IMG/VR virus record: IMGVR_UViG_3300006030_001281
Location: 1 to 21,839 of that record
Reading direction: 5' to 3' (one strand)
Length of the DNA stretch: 21,839 nt
DNA from: a virus
A program made the position numbers and the translations under genes. This document shows, piece by piece, positions 1 to 8,100 of the stretch. The notes under the pieces were generated by a model. The model saw only the letters and a program-made list of their open reading frames with translations. It ran no database searches and had not been told where the DNA came from. Every line of letters begins with the position of its first letter. Position 1 is the stretch's first letter.

Positions 1-12
1 CGAGATAGCCAT
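1..12 (-). CDS. Start of a further late gene (four codons only)
   Basis: An ATG at 12-10 follows GGTGAG with a six-base spacing, two bases after the stop of the fibre gene. Only Met-Ala-Ile-Ser is visible before the window ends. It is probably another tail or lysis gene of the late operon; nothing about its function can be read here. Confidence 0.5.
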
Positions 13-14
13 GA

Positions 15-1043
15 TTAACTCACCAACTTATTAAGTTTAAATCCAGTCGTATAAACTATACACGCTGTTCCACCATGAGAAGTAATGTATACTGTGTTTG
101 AGGTAATTAATCTGAATTCAGCGTAGGCTTGAACTTTTGCGCCTGCTTCTGCTCCAAACATGATTTTATTTGGTGCGTTATTGGTTGCACTAACGCTTCC
201 ATCATTTGAAAATACTGGAGAATCACTTGAGCCTGATGCGGCAATAAAACAACCACGATCAGATAAAGCACTTGGAATAGTTGAAGTTGTATCAACTGAA
301 GAGAAAACATTTGCTGTCGGTGTTCCACTATAAGCAGTTTGACTAACAACGTAATCGTAATGCCTTCCAGTCTGAACAAAATCTATAAAATTACTTGACC
401 CATCATTCCTAACAGCAGAAACTAAGGCTTTCTGGTCATACCCGCTCGGCATCGTTGGAGATGTAGAAGATGTTGAAATTAATCCAGCCACTGTTCCGTC
501 GGTACTTTTTCTAATAACCCAAAGATAATACCAAGTAGAAGATCCTTCTGCCCCAGTGTCTAATCCGTTTGCTCCGCTTGATGTGATGGCTGGGTTTACG
601 CTAACAGACGTACAAAGCCAACCAACATTGTTGGTATCAAAAACAACCAATCTATCAGCCGTGATAGCACAAGTTGTCGCATTGGTTCTAGATACTGAAA
701 GATTAGAAAATCCTCCAGCAGAGGGAGGGATGACCCAAGATGGGTTTGCTGAAGCTCCTCCAGTTCTTAATCCATATCCAGCGGTTCCGGCCCCAAGCCT
801 TGCATTCGCTGAAGACGAACTCGCATAATAAATATCACCCTGAGCCTGAGAGCTAACCGTCAGGTTCGTAATGTTTATCTTCGGCCCCTGATTACTCGTC
901 CCGTCATGCGAATGGCCAGTAGTAGAATTTAAACACGCAACGAAATAGGCGTGAAGAATATCTAGCTGTCCTTCAAGGTCGGCGTCAGTAAGAATCTCCG
1001 TACCCCAGTTTTTTGTCCTTGCGCTATCACTTGGAAATGCCAT
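15..1043 (-). CDS. Putative tail fibre / virion surface protein
   Basis: A 342-residue protein at the end of the visible tail module. The N-terminus (about residues 1-60) is charged and helix-prone and carries a GHSHDGT motif near residue 43, a feature I associate with N-terminal attachment parts of phage fibres and appendage proteins. The rest is rich in Ser, Thr, Gly, Ala and Asn with alternating hydrophobic residues, as expected of beta-structured fibre or receptor-binding domains. The ATG follows GAGGAGG by seven bases, and the upstream stop lies just before the start. No peptidase, lyase or depolymerase motif is evident. The role is inferred from position and composition; the exact receptor-binding function is not shown. 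Confidence 0.65.
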   Translation of the reverse strand: MAFPSDSARTKNWGTEILTDADLEGQLDILHAYFVACLNSTTGHSHDGTSNQGPKINITNLTVSSQAQGDIYYASSSSANARLGAGTAGYGLRTGGASANPSWVIPPSAGGFSNLSVSRTNATTCAITADRLVVFDTNNVGWLCTSVSVNPAITSSGANGLDTGAEGSSTWYYLWVIRKSTDGTVAGLISTSSTSPTMPSGYDQKALVSAVRNDGSSNFIDFVQTGRHYDYVVSQTAYSGTPTANVFSSVDTTSTIPSALSDRGCFIAASGSSDSPVFSNDGSVSATNNAPNKIMFGAEAGAKVQAYAEFRLITSNTVYITSHGGTACIVYTTGFKLNKLVS

Positions 1044-1045
1044 TG

Positions 1046-2626
1046 TTAAGCCTCCTCTAAGGCAACTGCTGTAATCTTAATCTTCTTTATCTTAGGCAGA
1101 ACGCTCGTTCCGCTGTTTGAGAATGTGAATTGAAAACGTCTACCAACCGCATCATTCGGGAATGTATACACTCTCGTCTTATCCGCAGGGGTGGTTGTAA
1201 TGTAAGAAGTATTTACGATGAAAGTAGTATTAAGGTTATCTCCCGTAGCTGTAAGGTCTATGCTTTTAGACCCACTGTGCAACCCACGATCTGCATCCCA
1301 GAGAACAGACACTGCCCCGACTGTACCATAGAAACTGACTGTCATCTTGAGAAGCTTCATGCGGACATCATCAATGGGAAATTGTCCTCCAGATGCAAGA
1401 GCGAAATCTCTGGAAGAAAAAGTCTTGGTCTTATAGACCGCTAGAGTGTTCTGACCCTCATCTGAATTATCAGTTGTTTCAAGCTCATAAATCTTATCTT
1501 TCTGAGAAGACGCACAGTAAAACTCGTTATTGGAATACTGAAGCCTTGCGGGATACCCGAAGTTATCGGAGAGAGCTGTGTTCACGGGGCGATTCATCCA
1601 ACGCCCAAACTTCGCATCGTACACTCTCATGCGGTTAGGATACGTAACTCCTGAATTAGTCTCATTGTAAATAAGATAATACTTACGGTTACGGTAGAAT
1701 CCAAATATTCGCTTTGAGAAGTCAATGAGATCAACGAATACATCGTGGTTAAACTGAGTAAGTTCAGTGAAAGTATTTCCATCAAACAGAAATACTCCAA
1801 GAGTAGGACGGCGAGAAACAAAGTATACACCTTCGTTGCCTAGGGCTATGGAATACGGCGCACCACAACCACGAGAAGGAGTTCCGATTGCTCTGAAAGC
1901 AGTATTAGGGAAATTGCTTAAGGCATACGCCTTCTCTTCAGTGAATACTAACTGCTCGTTTCCAGAAGGAAAATCCATCACCATTCCCCTGGTATCCCCT
2001 GGGACATCGACGCTCCACGCATCGTTCGACAGACTCCACGCATCTGCCGCTGTCCAATTGCCTATCCCTGTTCTTGTACCATATACTCTGTAAGGATAAG
2101 TGGCCGACCCTTCTGCCGTGAGCCTGTTCTTATGCTTATAAATCCTAGCACAAGCCGTGGGGGGAACGCTAGCAGGGGTGGCAATTGCCACGCCCACTGC
2201 CTTCTTCTTAAGATTGTCCGTAGAGTTTGTGATCCATAGAAATCCACCAGTGTCTGAAACCCCGTGAGATAAAACGCCACTTGTGAATGCCCCGTTATCA
2301 TCGTTCGTGAATCCAGAACCATTTTTATAAATCAGATCTCCTTCAACGATTCCGTAGGTGTTAGTTCCTCCAGCGTCTTTATGCTGAATAAGCAGGTCTA
2401 GGGGATTGGTATAACTTGCCCCACCATCAGCGACCTCGTTGAACCCATTTGATCTCTGCATCCCACCAAGAGAAATCGCATCCCAGTTCTCAACGGTTCG
2501 TGCTTCTTCCGTCTTCATAGCTTGGTCTTCAGAGATGGTATTCTCACCGCCTGCAAAGGAAAGAATCTCTAGCGCAAGTTCCTGAAGCGAATATTTATCT
2601 AATACCGAATTATTAGAGAGTCCCAT
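1046..2626 (-). CDS. Tail tube/nozzle-type structural protein, probably beta-propeller
   Basis: A 526-residue virion protein. A short N-terminal helical part (about residues 1-60) is followed by many beta-rich segments. One of these reads RGCGAPYSIALGNEGVYFVS near residues 250-270 and recalls repeated blades in P22 gp10 / T7 gp12-like phage tail proteins. It lies directly after the head-tail adaptor, which is the usual place for a nozzle or tail-needle-docking protein of a short-tailed phage. The start ATG shares one base with the adaptor stop (TAATG), so translation is coupled. A long-tail or baseplate role is less likely because no tape-measure or sheath gene is in view. The family assignment is by pattern and gene order. 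Confidence 0.65.
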   Translation of the reverse strand: MGLSNNSVLDKYSLQELALEILSFAGGENTISEDQAMKTEEARTVENWDAISLGGMQRSNGFNEVADGGASYTNPLDLLIQHKDAGGTNTYGIVEGDLIYKNGSGFTNDDNGAFTSGVLSHGVSDTGGFLWITNSTDNLKKKAVGVAIATPASVPPTACARIYKHKNRLTAEGSATYPYRVYGTRTGIGNWTAADAWSLSNDAWSVDVPGDTRGMVMDFPSGNEQLVFTEEKAYALSNFPNTAFRAIGTPSRGCGAPYSIALGNEGVYFVSRRPTLGVFLFDGNTFTELTQFNHDVFVDLIDFSKRIFGFYRNRKYYLIYNETNSGVTYPNRMRVYDAKFGRWMNRPVNTALSDNFGYPARLQYSNNEFYCASSQKDKIYELETTDNSDEGQNTLAVYKTKTFSSRDFALASGGQFPIDDVRMKLLKMTVSFYGTVGAVSVLWDADRGLHSGSKSIDLTATGDNLNTTFIVNTSYITTTPADKTRVYTFPNDAVGRRFQFTFSNSGTSVLPKIKKIKITAVALEEA

Positions 2627-3306
2627 TAGTTCCCGAAGTCGTAACCCGTGCCTTGAGTGTCGTTAGTGAATCCGCCGATTGAGTTAACATCAGGGTTTGC
2701 GTAGTTCTTGTCAACGTATAGTCTTTCAGAGTAAGCCTGAGCATCCCTGACGTATTTTTGGTAGATCGCCATATATTTGTCTGAAATATCATTCTTCCCA
2801 ATCTGCATCATCAGTTGATAGGCGGCGTAATAAACAGAAGCCTCACGATACTCCTCTGGGAATAAACTCACATCGGAATCTGAGGATAGCTCAGTCGTTG
2901 GCTTCTTAATGTAATAAAGAGAGTAAGTCGTCCCGTTTGGAGATCCGAAGAATTTGATGTAGCGAACGGATGATTCCTCAGAGAAATAGTAAAGCGGTAC
3001 GCTTCCAGAGTATGAGTTCCATCTCTCATATTCCTTCACGCTAACTTCCCGGTCGTTCGTAAGGACTAGATCGTTCACAATCAAGCAGTAGATTTCCAAG
3101 AAATCTGTAGGAACAGTGATTGAACCACCGCTAACCGTCCCGGAAGTCTTCTCACGGAGATACTTAGTGTCCTTCGCAAAACACCACTCCCCACGGTTTA
3201 TAGCCTTCTTACGTTGAGCCAGTGGGAACTGATCGTCCGTCCCAGTATTACTATCTCCTAATAGTGAACTAAGAAGTGATTGTTGATCGCTGAATGTAAA
3301 ACTCAC
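2626..3306 (-). CDS. Head-tail adaptor protein (SU10/P22 gp4-like)
   Basis: A 226-residue protein expected to form the dodecameric ring below the portal and link it to the tail. The N-terminal part is helical with an AxNRGxW stretch near residues 35-41. It is followed by the GTVSGGSITVPTDF segment (56-69) that marks this adaptor family, a beta-rich middle, and a helical part with EEYREASVYYAAYQLM near 148-163. The start is GTG at 3306, overlapping the TGA of the GT-B gene (GTGA), with AAGGAG seven bases upstream. In related phages I would expect this gene close behind the capsid gene. Here it is separated from the capsid by about 5.7 kb of mostly sugar-related genes. Confidence 0.75.
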   Translation of the reverse strand: MSFTFSDQQSLLSSLLGDSNTGTDDQFPLAQRKKAINRGEWCFAKDTKYLREKTSGTVSGGSITVPTDFLEIYCLIVNDLVLTNDREVSVKEYERWNSYSGSVPLYYFSEESSVRYIKFFGSPNGTTYSLYYIKKPTTELSSDSDVSLFPEEYREASVYYAAYQLMMQIGKNDISDKYMAIYQKYVRDAQAYSERLYVDKNYANPDVNSIGGFTNDTQGTGYDFGN

Positions 3307-4448
3307 GATGTTACTCCTTCAGGCTTAAGAGCTTTCTCATAAGCCTCAATCCAAAGATGAGCTTTTGTGTTTGAATTGTGATTCTCTAAAACTTCTTCTT
3401 CCGCACGTTTCGCTAAGTTAATCCTCTTATGCTTATCTGAAATCAAGGAGTTAATTGAATCCACCCAGTCTTTCTTGTCTTCAGCTCCGCATAGAATCCC
3501 TGTTCTTCCGTTGTCAATGACTTTAGAGTACGGAGGAATGTTACTCGCCACCGTTGCCATTCCCATCAAGGAATACTCCATCCACTTAATCGCAGACTTA
3601 TTACGATTAAACACATTATCAACAAGAGGGCATAGGCCAATATCAATGTTCATAAGAGCGAGCTTGTAAGGATAAGTCGCATGACTTACCCACGGATGCC
3701 ATTCGATCTGATCTTGAGGGCAATCTTTAAATAGTCCAGTGAACCGCATATCCCCAAAGTATACGAACTTAGCTGTCTTATTTTTCTCTAGAACTTCCTT
3801 GATTACGTCTTTCAAGAAGTATAAGTCCTCATAATGGGAGGCTCCACCCTGCCAACCAAGCCTAACACCTTTCTTAACCATCTCAACATTACGAGGGAAA
3901 AAATCAGGGTCGATAAGATTAGGGAGAACAGCAACATTTGGATTTATCTTCAAAAACTCTTGACGAAGTTCTTCTGTGGTACAGGTCACTAAATCGCTCT
4001 TCTTGAAGTTCAAACGAAACATATCACGGTGGTTAATGTTGCGCTCAATGTCGAAGATTCGCTTCCCACCCGCCGACACCATCCCTTCGCTCCAAAGCAT
4101 TTCCTTAGTACCATCTGCCCAAGTCCACTCCACCTCTTCTGTCCCCGTATACTGATAGAAAGGATTCAGCGGAGAGGTGTTAAAAGGATCATCGTCGTAA
4201 TCACTGACAATCACCTTCCCATATTTTCTGCAAGTTTTGATGAAATTAAACCATGCCTCAGAAGCGGGTCTTTGGAACATAATGATGTCAGCCCATAAAG
4301 CCATCTGCGTGGCTTCGGGAGTCCCAAGCTGAGACTCCTTAAGGATGAAAACATCAGCCAACTTATTCTCATCGATCTTCACAAGAGGCTGAAGTACCCG
4401 GTAGTAGGAACAAGCCGTAGCATCACGTTCAATCCCTAGAATCTTCAC
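3303..4448 (-). CDS. GT-B fold glycosyltransferase (GT4-like)
   Basis: A 381-residue protein, the usual length of a family 4 glycosyltransferase, predicted to transfer a sugar from a nucleotide-sugar donor. The N-terminal Rossmann half begins MKILGIERD and contains SDYDDDPF (82-89). The C-terminal half has LGWQGGASHYEDL (197-209) and NKSAIKWMEYSLMGMATVAS (283-302), which matches the GT4 donor-binding region where a conserved Glu (here E291) contacts the nucleotide sugar. NGRTGILC (313-320) follows. The start is GTG at 4448, overlapping the TGA of the kinase fusion gene. Donor and acceptor cannot be read from sequence. It is the last gene of the sugar block before tail genes resume. Confidence 0.85.
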   Translation of the reverse strand: MKILGIERDATACSYYRVLQPLVKIDENKLADVFILKESQLGTPEATQMALWADIIMFQRPASEAWFNFIKTCRKYGKVIVSDYDDDPFNTSPLNPFYQYTGTEEVEWTWADGTKEMLWSEGMVSAGGKRIFDIERNINHRDMFRLNFKKSDLVTCTTEELRQEFLKINPNVAVLPNLIDPDFFPRNVEMVKKGVRLGWQGGASHYEDLYFLKDVIKEVLEKNKTAKFVYFGDMRFTGLFKDCPQDQIEWHPWVSHATYPYKLALMNIDIGLCPLVDNVFNRNKSAIKWMEYSLMGMATVASNIPPYSKVIDNGRTGILCGAEDKKDWVDSINSLISDKHKRINLAKRAEEEVLENHNSNTKAHLWIEAYEKALKPEGVTS

Positions 4449-5443
4449 GCAGACACACCCTTTTCTTCCAGTTCGTACTGGATTTGTTTAACTACACATC
4501 TCATAGAGTAATCATCATCAAATCCCCAGGAAGGCTTATTGGGATACCCTAGGCAGGAAGGGGCAGGTTTACTCTCAATCTCATCCACATACACAGACCA
4601 GCCAAAATCAATCAGCTTAATCACGCCGTCCTTAACAGTCAGGTTGTCAACCTTTAAATCTCTATGAATTATACCATGAATTTTTAAGTCTTGCATTATT
4701 TCAATTAGCTGTTCTCTCCAATTGTCAGGTATATAGGATAGAATCGGATATCCGCAATCTTCCATCGTGATAACATTTCCGTCATAGCCAAAGACCTTTG
4801 GGAAGTGCGGGGAGTTCGCATCTCTAAGTTTTTCATACTCATTTTGGATTAGCTTGTAACTCTTATAGTTCACTTGCTCTTTCTTGATTTTACCGTCTTC
4901 CTTGGTAACTAGAGCCGTTGCTCCTTTCCAATATCCGTTAAATGATCCCACAGATTTATCCTTTGGTGCTATCCACCCGATTGATGATTTCTTAAGTGCC
5001 TCAAGTAGTCCTTCCACAGAAGCATCACCAAGGAATCTCGTGTATTCCCTAGAGATATAATCCTTGTGATGGACGGCGTGATAAGCAAGAGCAATCCTAT
5101 GGTGGATTGGGTTTGGCGTATAGAATCCCTTAGAGTTCCACTCACGAGTCTCTAAGATTGCCCGTTCAAAGTCCTCAGGGTAATAGTCATCTCCGATATG
5201 CCTAACATCCACATAAACGTAGCTATCATCCACCGCTAGCTTCATCCTCACTCTTGGATACGGATATTCCGCTACAGCCTCAGGGAATATCTCTTTCCAA
5301 TGCTCAAAGTCTGCCACGAGCAAGTCTAAGTCAGAATGTTCACCAAGATTAAAGTCGTAGGGTAGACCGTCCCAATTACGGAGAACGACATACTCAAATG
5401 AAATATCATTCATATAAGCGAAAAACTGCTTTAGGCTTTGCAA
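4445..5443 (-). CDS. Nucleotidyltransferase-protein kinase fusion protein
   Basis: A 332-residue two-domain protein. Residues 1-150 look like a minimal nucleotidyltransferase: GEHSDLD (34-40) is the G-x2-S-D-x-D metal-binding signature, and D79 in VYVDVR is a candidate third carboxylate. Residues 160-325 look like a kinase of the protein-kinase/LPS-kinase superfamily: a loose glycine loop (GYWKG, 170-174), candidate ATP Lys K188, candidate helix-C Glu in NEYEKL (201-206), HRDLKVDN (260-267) with catalytic D262 and N267, and DFG (279-281). All core kinase catalytic residues appear present. The start is TTG at 5443 with AAGGAG eight bases upstream; it overlaps the WbqC gene by 13 bases. The substrate may be a sugar, lipid-linked glycan or protein. 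Heptose or Kdo kinases are possible relatives; this is inference. Confidence 0.75.
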   Translation of the reverse strand: MQSLKQFFAYMNDISFEYVVLRNWDGLPYDFNLGEHSDLDLLVADFEHWKEIFPEAVAEYPYPRVRMKLAVDDSYVYVDVRHIGDDYYPEDFERAILETREWNSKGFYTPNPIHHRIALAYHAVHHKDYISREYTRFLGDASVEGLLEALKKSSIGWIAPKDKSVGSFNGYWKGATALVTKEDGKIKKEQVNYKSYKLIQNEYEKLRDANSPHFPKVFGYDGNVITMEDCGYPILSYIPDNWREQLIEIMQDLKIHGIIHRDLKVDNLTVKDGVIKLIDFGWSVYVDEIESKPAPSCLGYPNKPSWGFDDDYSMRCVVKQIQYELEEKGVSA

Positions 5444-5982
5444 GATTTAAACTCCTTGTTAAGAATCTTTACAGTCCCATCAATTCCGTGGGACTCAAAC
5501 ATCTCAGGAAGTGATTTTCTGTACTCAGCTGGAGGATGACATGAAACCATCTCAATCCCTGCGTCATTTAATTCTTTCTCACTTAAATACTTGTCCGTAG
5601 CCTCAGGATTCGTAAGGTACTGATCGCAATTAAATCTCTTGCAAATCTCGATAATTCTCTCTGTTCCCTTAGATTCCGTTGGAAAATCGTAGTGAATCTT
5701 TGAGGTGTTAATACCAAGAGCCTTAGCCAATCCGATAATCAGCGGCATATTCACATCAATAAGTTTATTACCATTTGAATAATGCTTATCCTTAATCGCC
5801 ATCGTTCCGCCCGTCACTGGAACACTCCACCATTTATCCTTAACTAACGCACGATTCTGAAACCCGTTCTTTTCAAACTGACAATGGATCATAACAACGA
5901 ACACATCCGCCTTCGCCATCTTATAGAAGAACGGAAAATAAGGAAAAAAATTAGGCTGATGTATGGCTATCTTACCTGCCAC
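5431..5982 (-). CDS. WbqC-family protein
   Basis: About 183 residues from a GTG at 5982. It has the hallmark N-terminus of the WbqC family: KIAIHQPNFFPYFPFFYKMA, then ADVFVVMIHCQFEKNGFQNR. WbqC-like proteins are found in O-antigen, exopolysaccharide and amino-sugar loci; their exact chemistry is not settled to my knowledge. I prefer the GTG at 5982 because GAGG lies six bases upstream and the protein then begins like family members. A longer version from GTG at 5994 lacks a clear ribosome site. It overlaps the methyltransferase stop by 11 bases and is followed by the kinase fusion, supporting a shared glycan-related role. Confidence 0.8.
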   Translation of the reverse strand: MAGKIAIHQPNFFPYFPFFYKMAKADVFVVMIHCQFEKNGFQNRALVKDKWWSVPVTGGTMAIKDKHYSNGNKLIDVNMPLIIGLAKALGINTSKIHYDFPTESKGTERIIEICKRFNCDQYLTNPEATDKYLSEKELNDAGIEMVSCHPPAEYRKSLPEMFESHGIDGTVKILNKEFKSCKA

Positions 5983-6451
5983 GAAGAACCTCACTCAATC
6001 TCTTAAACATTCCCTCATCATCCGTAAGGGTTACCGTACTCATTTCGTCCGTCCATATTTGGAACTTGTACTCCAACACTGCTTCTCTGTATTGCTCACG
6101 ATCTGCGTCATGGAGCATAACCGGGCATCCAAGACATCGAACTTCCCTGAGACAAGCGGAGCGATTCCTTCCATCGACGAACACAAAATCTGTTTTCTTT
6201 TCAAGCTTTGTTTTTGCGTAGGTATCGAGATTTGGCTCGTAAACGAGCTTCGTGTTATCTGAGCAATTCCCCTTATTCTTTTCGTAATACTCCTTATCGT
6301 GTTCAACAGAAAGTAGCGAGACAACGCTAGGATACATTCCCATAATCTGAGTAGAAAATCCGCTCCCGAACTCAAGGACTGTCTCAGGCTTGAGAAGTTC
6401 CAGAACTTCATAGAGCGTTTCCTTGTAGCTGTCCCAACTTCTTGCCGACAA
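5972..6451 (-). CDS. Class I SAM-dependent methyltransferase
   Basis: A 159-residue compact Rossmann methyltransferase from a TTG start at 6451. Motif I is VLEFGSGFST (25-34), which binds S-adenosylmethionine. SVEHD (48-52) supplies the acidic residue at the end of strand 2, FVFVDGRNR (89-97) is the strand-4 motif, and LHDADR (113-118) follows. I chose TTG 6451 because TGGAGG sits exactly six bases upstream. The longer frame from an ATG at 6508 would overlap the deacetylase-like gene by about 100 bases. Class members near glycosyltransferases often methylate sugars, but the acceptor here is unknown; small-molecule or protein methylation is equally possible. Confidence 0.75.
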   Translation of the reverse strand: MSARSWDSYKETLYEVLELLKPETVLEFGSGFSTQIMGMYPSVVSLLSVEHDKEYYEKNKGNCSDNTKLVYEPNLDTYAKTKLEKKTDFVFVDGRNRSACLREVRCLGCPVMLHDADREQYREAVLEYKFQIWTDEMSTVTLTDDEGMFKRLSEVLRGR

Positions 6452-6968
6452 GATAATCCTCCAATTGTTCAGTAGTCCAACGCCAGGGATGCAGATACCA
6501 TTTCTCATGATTCAAATCAAACTTGTTATGCTCCATAGAAAGCCATCCGTCTGATAGTTTCTGGAGCTTAATTCCGTGATCCTTACAGATCATTTCAGTC
6601 TGCTGGTTCCATCTATTAAATGGCGGAACGAATATGTCCGTATCCAAGTACCTGCACGAACTCACAATGCTCATCTCTTGAGCATCGATTCCAATCCTTG
6701 AATGATCGCAGTGAATAAGACCATGAGATACCAGCTTGCGATTAAAAAGGTGAGGAAGGAAAGTTCTATCAACGTTATAAAAATATTCTTTAGGTTTGTC
6801 CTTAAACGGAACATCCGGGTAAACCGAATTAACGTTTGAAGACTTCGAGAACATATTAACCGCAAACCATATCTCAAGATTCGGAATCGCATCGTCTAGT
6901 ACCTTTATAAGATTGTTCATCTTATACACATTGGTGTTTGGGTTCACATCATCAAATCTGATTATCAT
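6408..6968 (-). CDS. Polysaccharide deacetylase-like hydrolase
   Basis: A 186-residue protein starting at ATG 6968, which overlaps the TGA of the GT-A gene (ATGA). It opens with IIRFDDVN, the N-terminal Asp-Asp motif of NodB/CE4 and DUF2334-like deacetylases (D6, D7). SHGLIHCDH (81-89) supplies metal-binding His residues (H82, H86), and VPPFNRW (114-120) matches the conserved PPxxR motif. HPWRW near 160 may give the catalytic His. The family removes acetyl groups from N-acetylated sugars. A longer frame up to 7097 exists, but its extra 43 residues are an out-of-frame reading of the upstream gene. At 186 residues the domain is short for the family, so some strands may be reduced. Confidence 0.7.
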   Translation of the reverse strand: MIIRFDDVNPNTNVYKMNNLIKVLDDAIPNLEIWFAVNMFSKSSNVNSVYPDVPFKDKPKEYFYNVDRTFLPHLFNRKLVSHGLIHCDHSRIGIDAQEMSIVSSCRYLDTDIFVPPFNRWNQQTEMICKDHGIKLQKLSDGWLSMEHNKFDLNHEKWYLHPWRWTTEQLEDYLVGKKLGQLQGNAL

Positions 6969-7654
6969 AACTCTGAACTCCATGCGATAGGTCTTCCGAC
7001 ATAAGATGAATAGGCTTGATGTTCTTCTGATTTGATGTGATTTTCGTGCTTCCCACTCCAATGGCCGATGTCTTGGACGGTTACATTCGGAAGCCAACCG
7101 ATCTTTGGTTCCTTCTCGACTATGATCTGATAGAGCAAACTAAACGCCCCCTTGATTCCTCTTGCGCTCATTCTTTCGAACTGAACGTCATCAAGTAGAC
7201 TCGTTCTCATAATCCAGAGTCCACCGACAATCTTGGAGGGGCGATAAGGAAGACCATCCTCATGTTTTCCATGAACGAACGCCGCATTAGAAGGCTCAAC
7301 ATTCGGAGAGAGAATATCAACATCCGTTGACTCAAACACTTTTACTACGTCATTAAGCCAGTTCACAGGAACCGCACAGTCATTATCGATCTTAGCGATA
7401 AGGTCAAATCTCTCATTCTTTGCCCAGTCAAAAAACCCAAGAATGCTCGATCTAAGTCCGTGATTTTCCTTAGAAATGATAGTGGTAGAATCAAGACTTG
7501 CGTTATTTAGAATATCAGAAGTACCATCCTGTGAGCCGTCATCAAGAAGATAGAACTCGCAATCCTTATACTCTTGCGCTTTTTCTAAAGCCTTGATGCA
7601 GATGGCTGTGTACTCAGGGCGTTTGAAGCAAGGGACAAATATACCGACCTTCAT
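6965..7654 (-). CDS. GT-A fold glycosyltransferase (family 2-like)
   Basis: A 229-residue glycosyltransferase that begins MKVGIFVPCFKRPEY, a typical family 2 N-terminus. DDGSQDGT (38-45) is the nucleotide-binding motif and KIDNDC (88-93) holds the D-x-D metal site (D90, D92) that positions the nucleotide-sugar. GGLWIMRTS near residues 144-152 is typical of the acceptor-side segment. It is soluble, with no membrane helix, so it probably acts in the cytoplasm. ATG 7654 overlaps the previous TGA (ATGA) and GAGG lies seven bases upstream. Together with the GT-B enzyme it gives the phage two sugar-transfer steps. Donor and acceptor are unknown. Confidence 0.85.
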   Translation of the reverse strand: MKVGIFVPCFKRPEYTAICIKALEKAQEYKDCEFYLLDDGSQDGTSDILNNASLDSTTIISKENHGLRSSILGFFDWAKNERFDLIAKIDNDCAVPVNWLNDVVKVFESTDVDILSPNVEPSNAAFVHGKHEDGLPYRPSKIVGGLWIMRTSLLDDVQFERMSARGIKGAFSLLYQIIVEKEPKIGWLPNVTVQDIGHWSGKHENHIKSEEHQAYSSYVGRPIAWSSEL

Positions 7655-8100
7655 AACTCTGCCTCAATTACCGCTTGACGTAAGGTCTTGTACTGATCCT
7701 TAGTCAGCTCTAAACGCAAGTCCCATAGCTTAAGATGAACATACTCCGGGTCTTCTAACTGTGCGCCCTCTGCAAATATCTTTCCGACATTCATAGAGTA
7801 GAGATTCTTATTCAAGTTAATCTTCACGGAATCTCCGCCAAGATTCTTAGAACCTACGACTTTCCTGCAAAGTTCAATGTGAGTACCCTCGGCTGGCTCA
7901 GGGCATCTGCGCTCATCCCAACGCCTAAGAGAATCCGCCATCCCCTTAGCCATTTCTTTCCAGTCTTCTAAGGAAAGGAGAATTCTTAGATTCTTGTAAT
8001 GAACGTGAACCGCCTCACAGATCTCCACAACAAATCTCTTGGGAAATATCTGCTCACCATCTAGCTTAGACTCTTTAAGATTCTCTATCGTCTGACCCAT
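7651..8100 (-). CDS. Conserved-looking protein with an internal duplication
   Basis: A 149-residue protein I cannot name. Two copies of a unit are visible: residues 31-51 (VHVHYKNLRILLSLEDWKEMA) and 121-141 (VHLKLWDLRLELTKDQYKTL and one more residue), in register at an offset of 90 residues, sharing V-H, L-R, L and K plus many conservative changes. Each unit reads as a beta hairpin followed by a helix. CPEPAEG (66-72) and FAEGAQLEDPEYVHL (109-123) are other notable stretches. It sits at the head of the sugar block, coupled to the GT-A gene by ATGA and to the 156-aa gene by TAATG, so a role in sugar metabolism or as a binding partner is possible but unproven. Confidence 0.65.
   Translation of the reverse strand: MGQTIENLKESKLDGEQIFPKRFVVEICEAVHVHYKNLRILLSLEDWKEMAKGMADSLRRWDERRCPEPAEGTHIELCRKVVGSKNLGGDSVKINLNKNLYSMNVGKIFAEGAQLEDPEYVHLKLWDLRLELTKDQYKTLRQAVIEAEL

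Noticed and set aside
556-828. Plus-strand 90-residue frame
   Set aside because: Lies wholly inside the fibre gene, no ribosome site, composition is an antisense reading.
6969-7097. N-terminal extension of the deacetylase-like protein
   Set aside because: The extra 43 residues read the GT-A gene in another frame; the ATGA at 6968 gives a family-like start.
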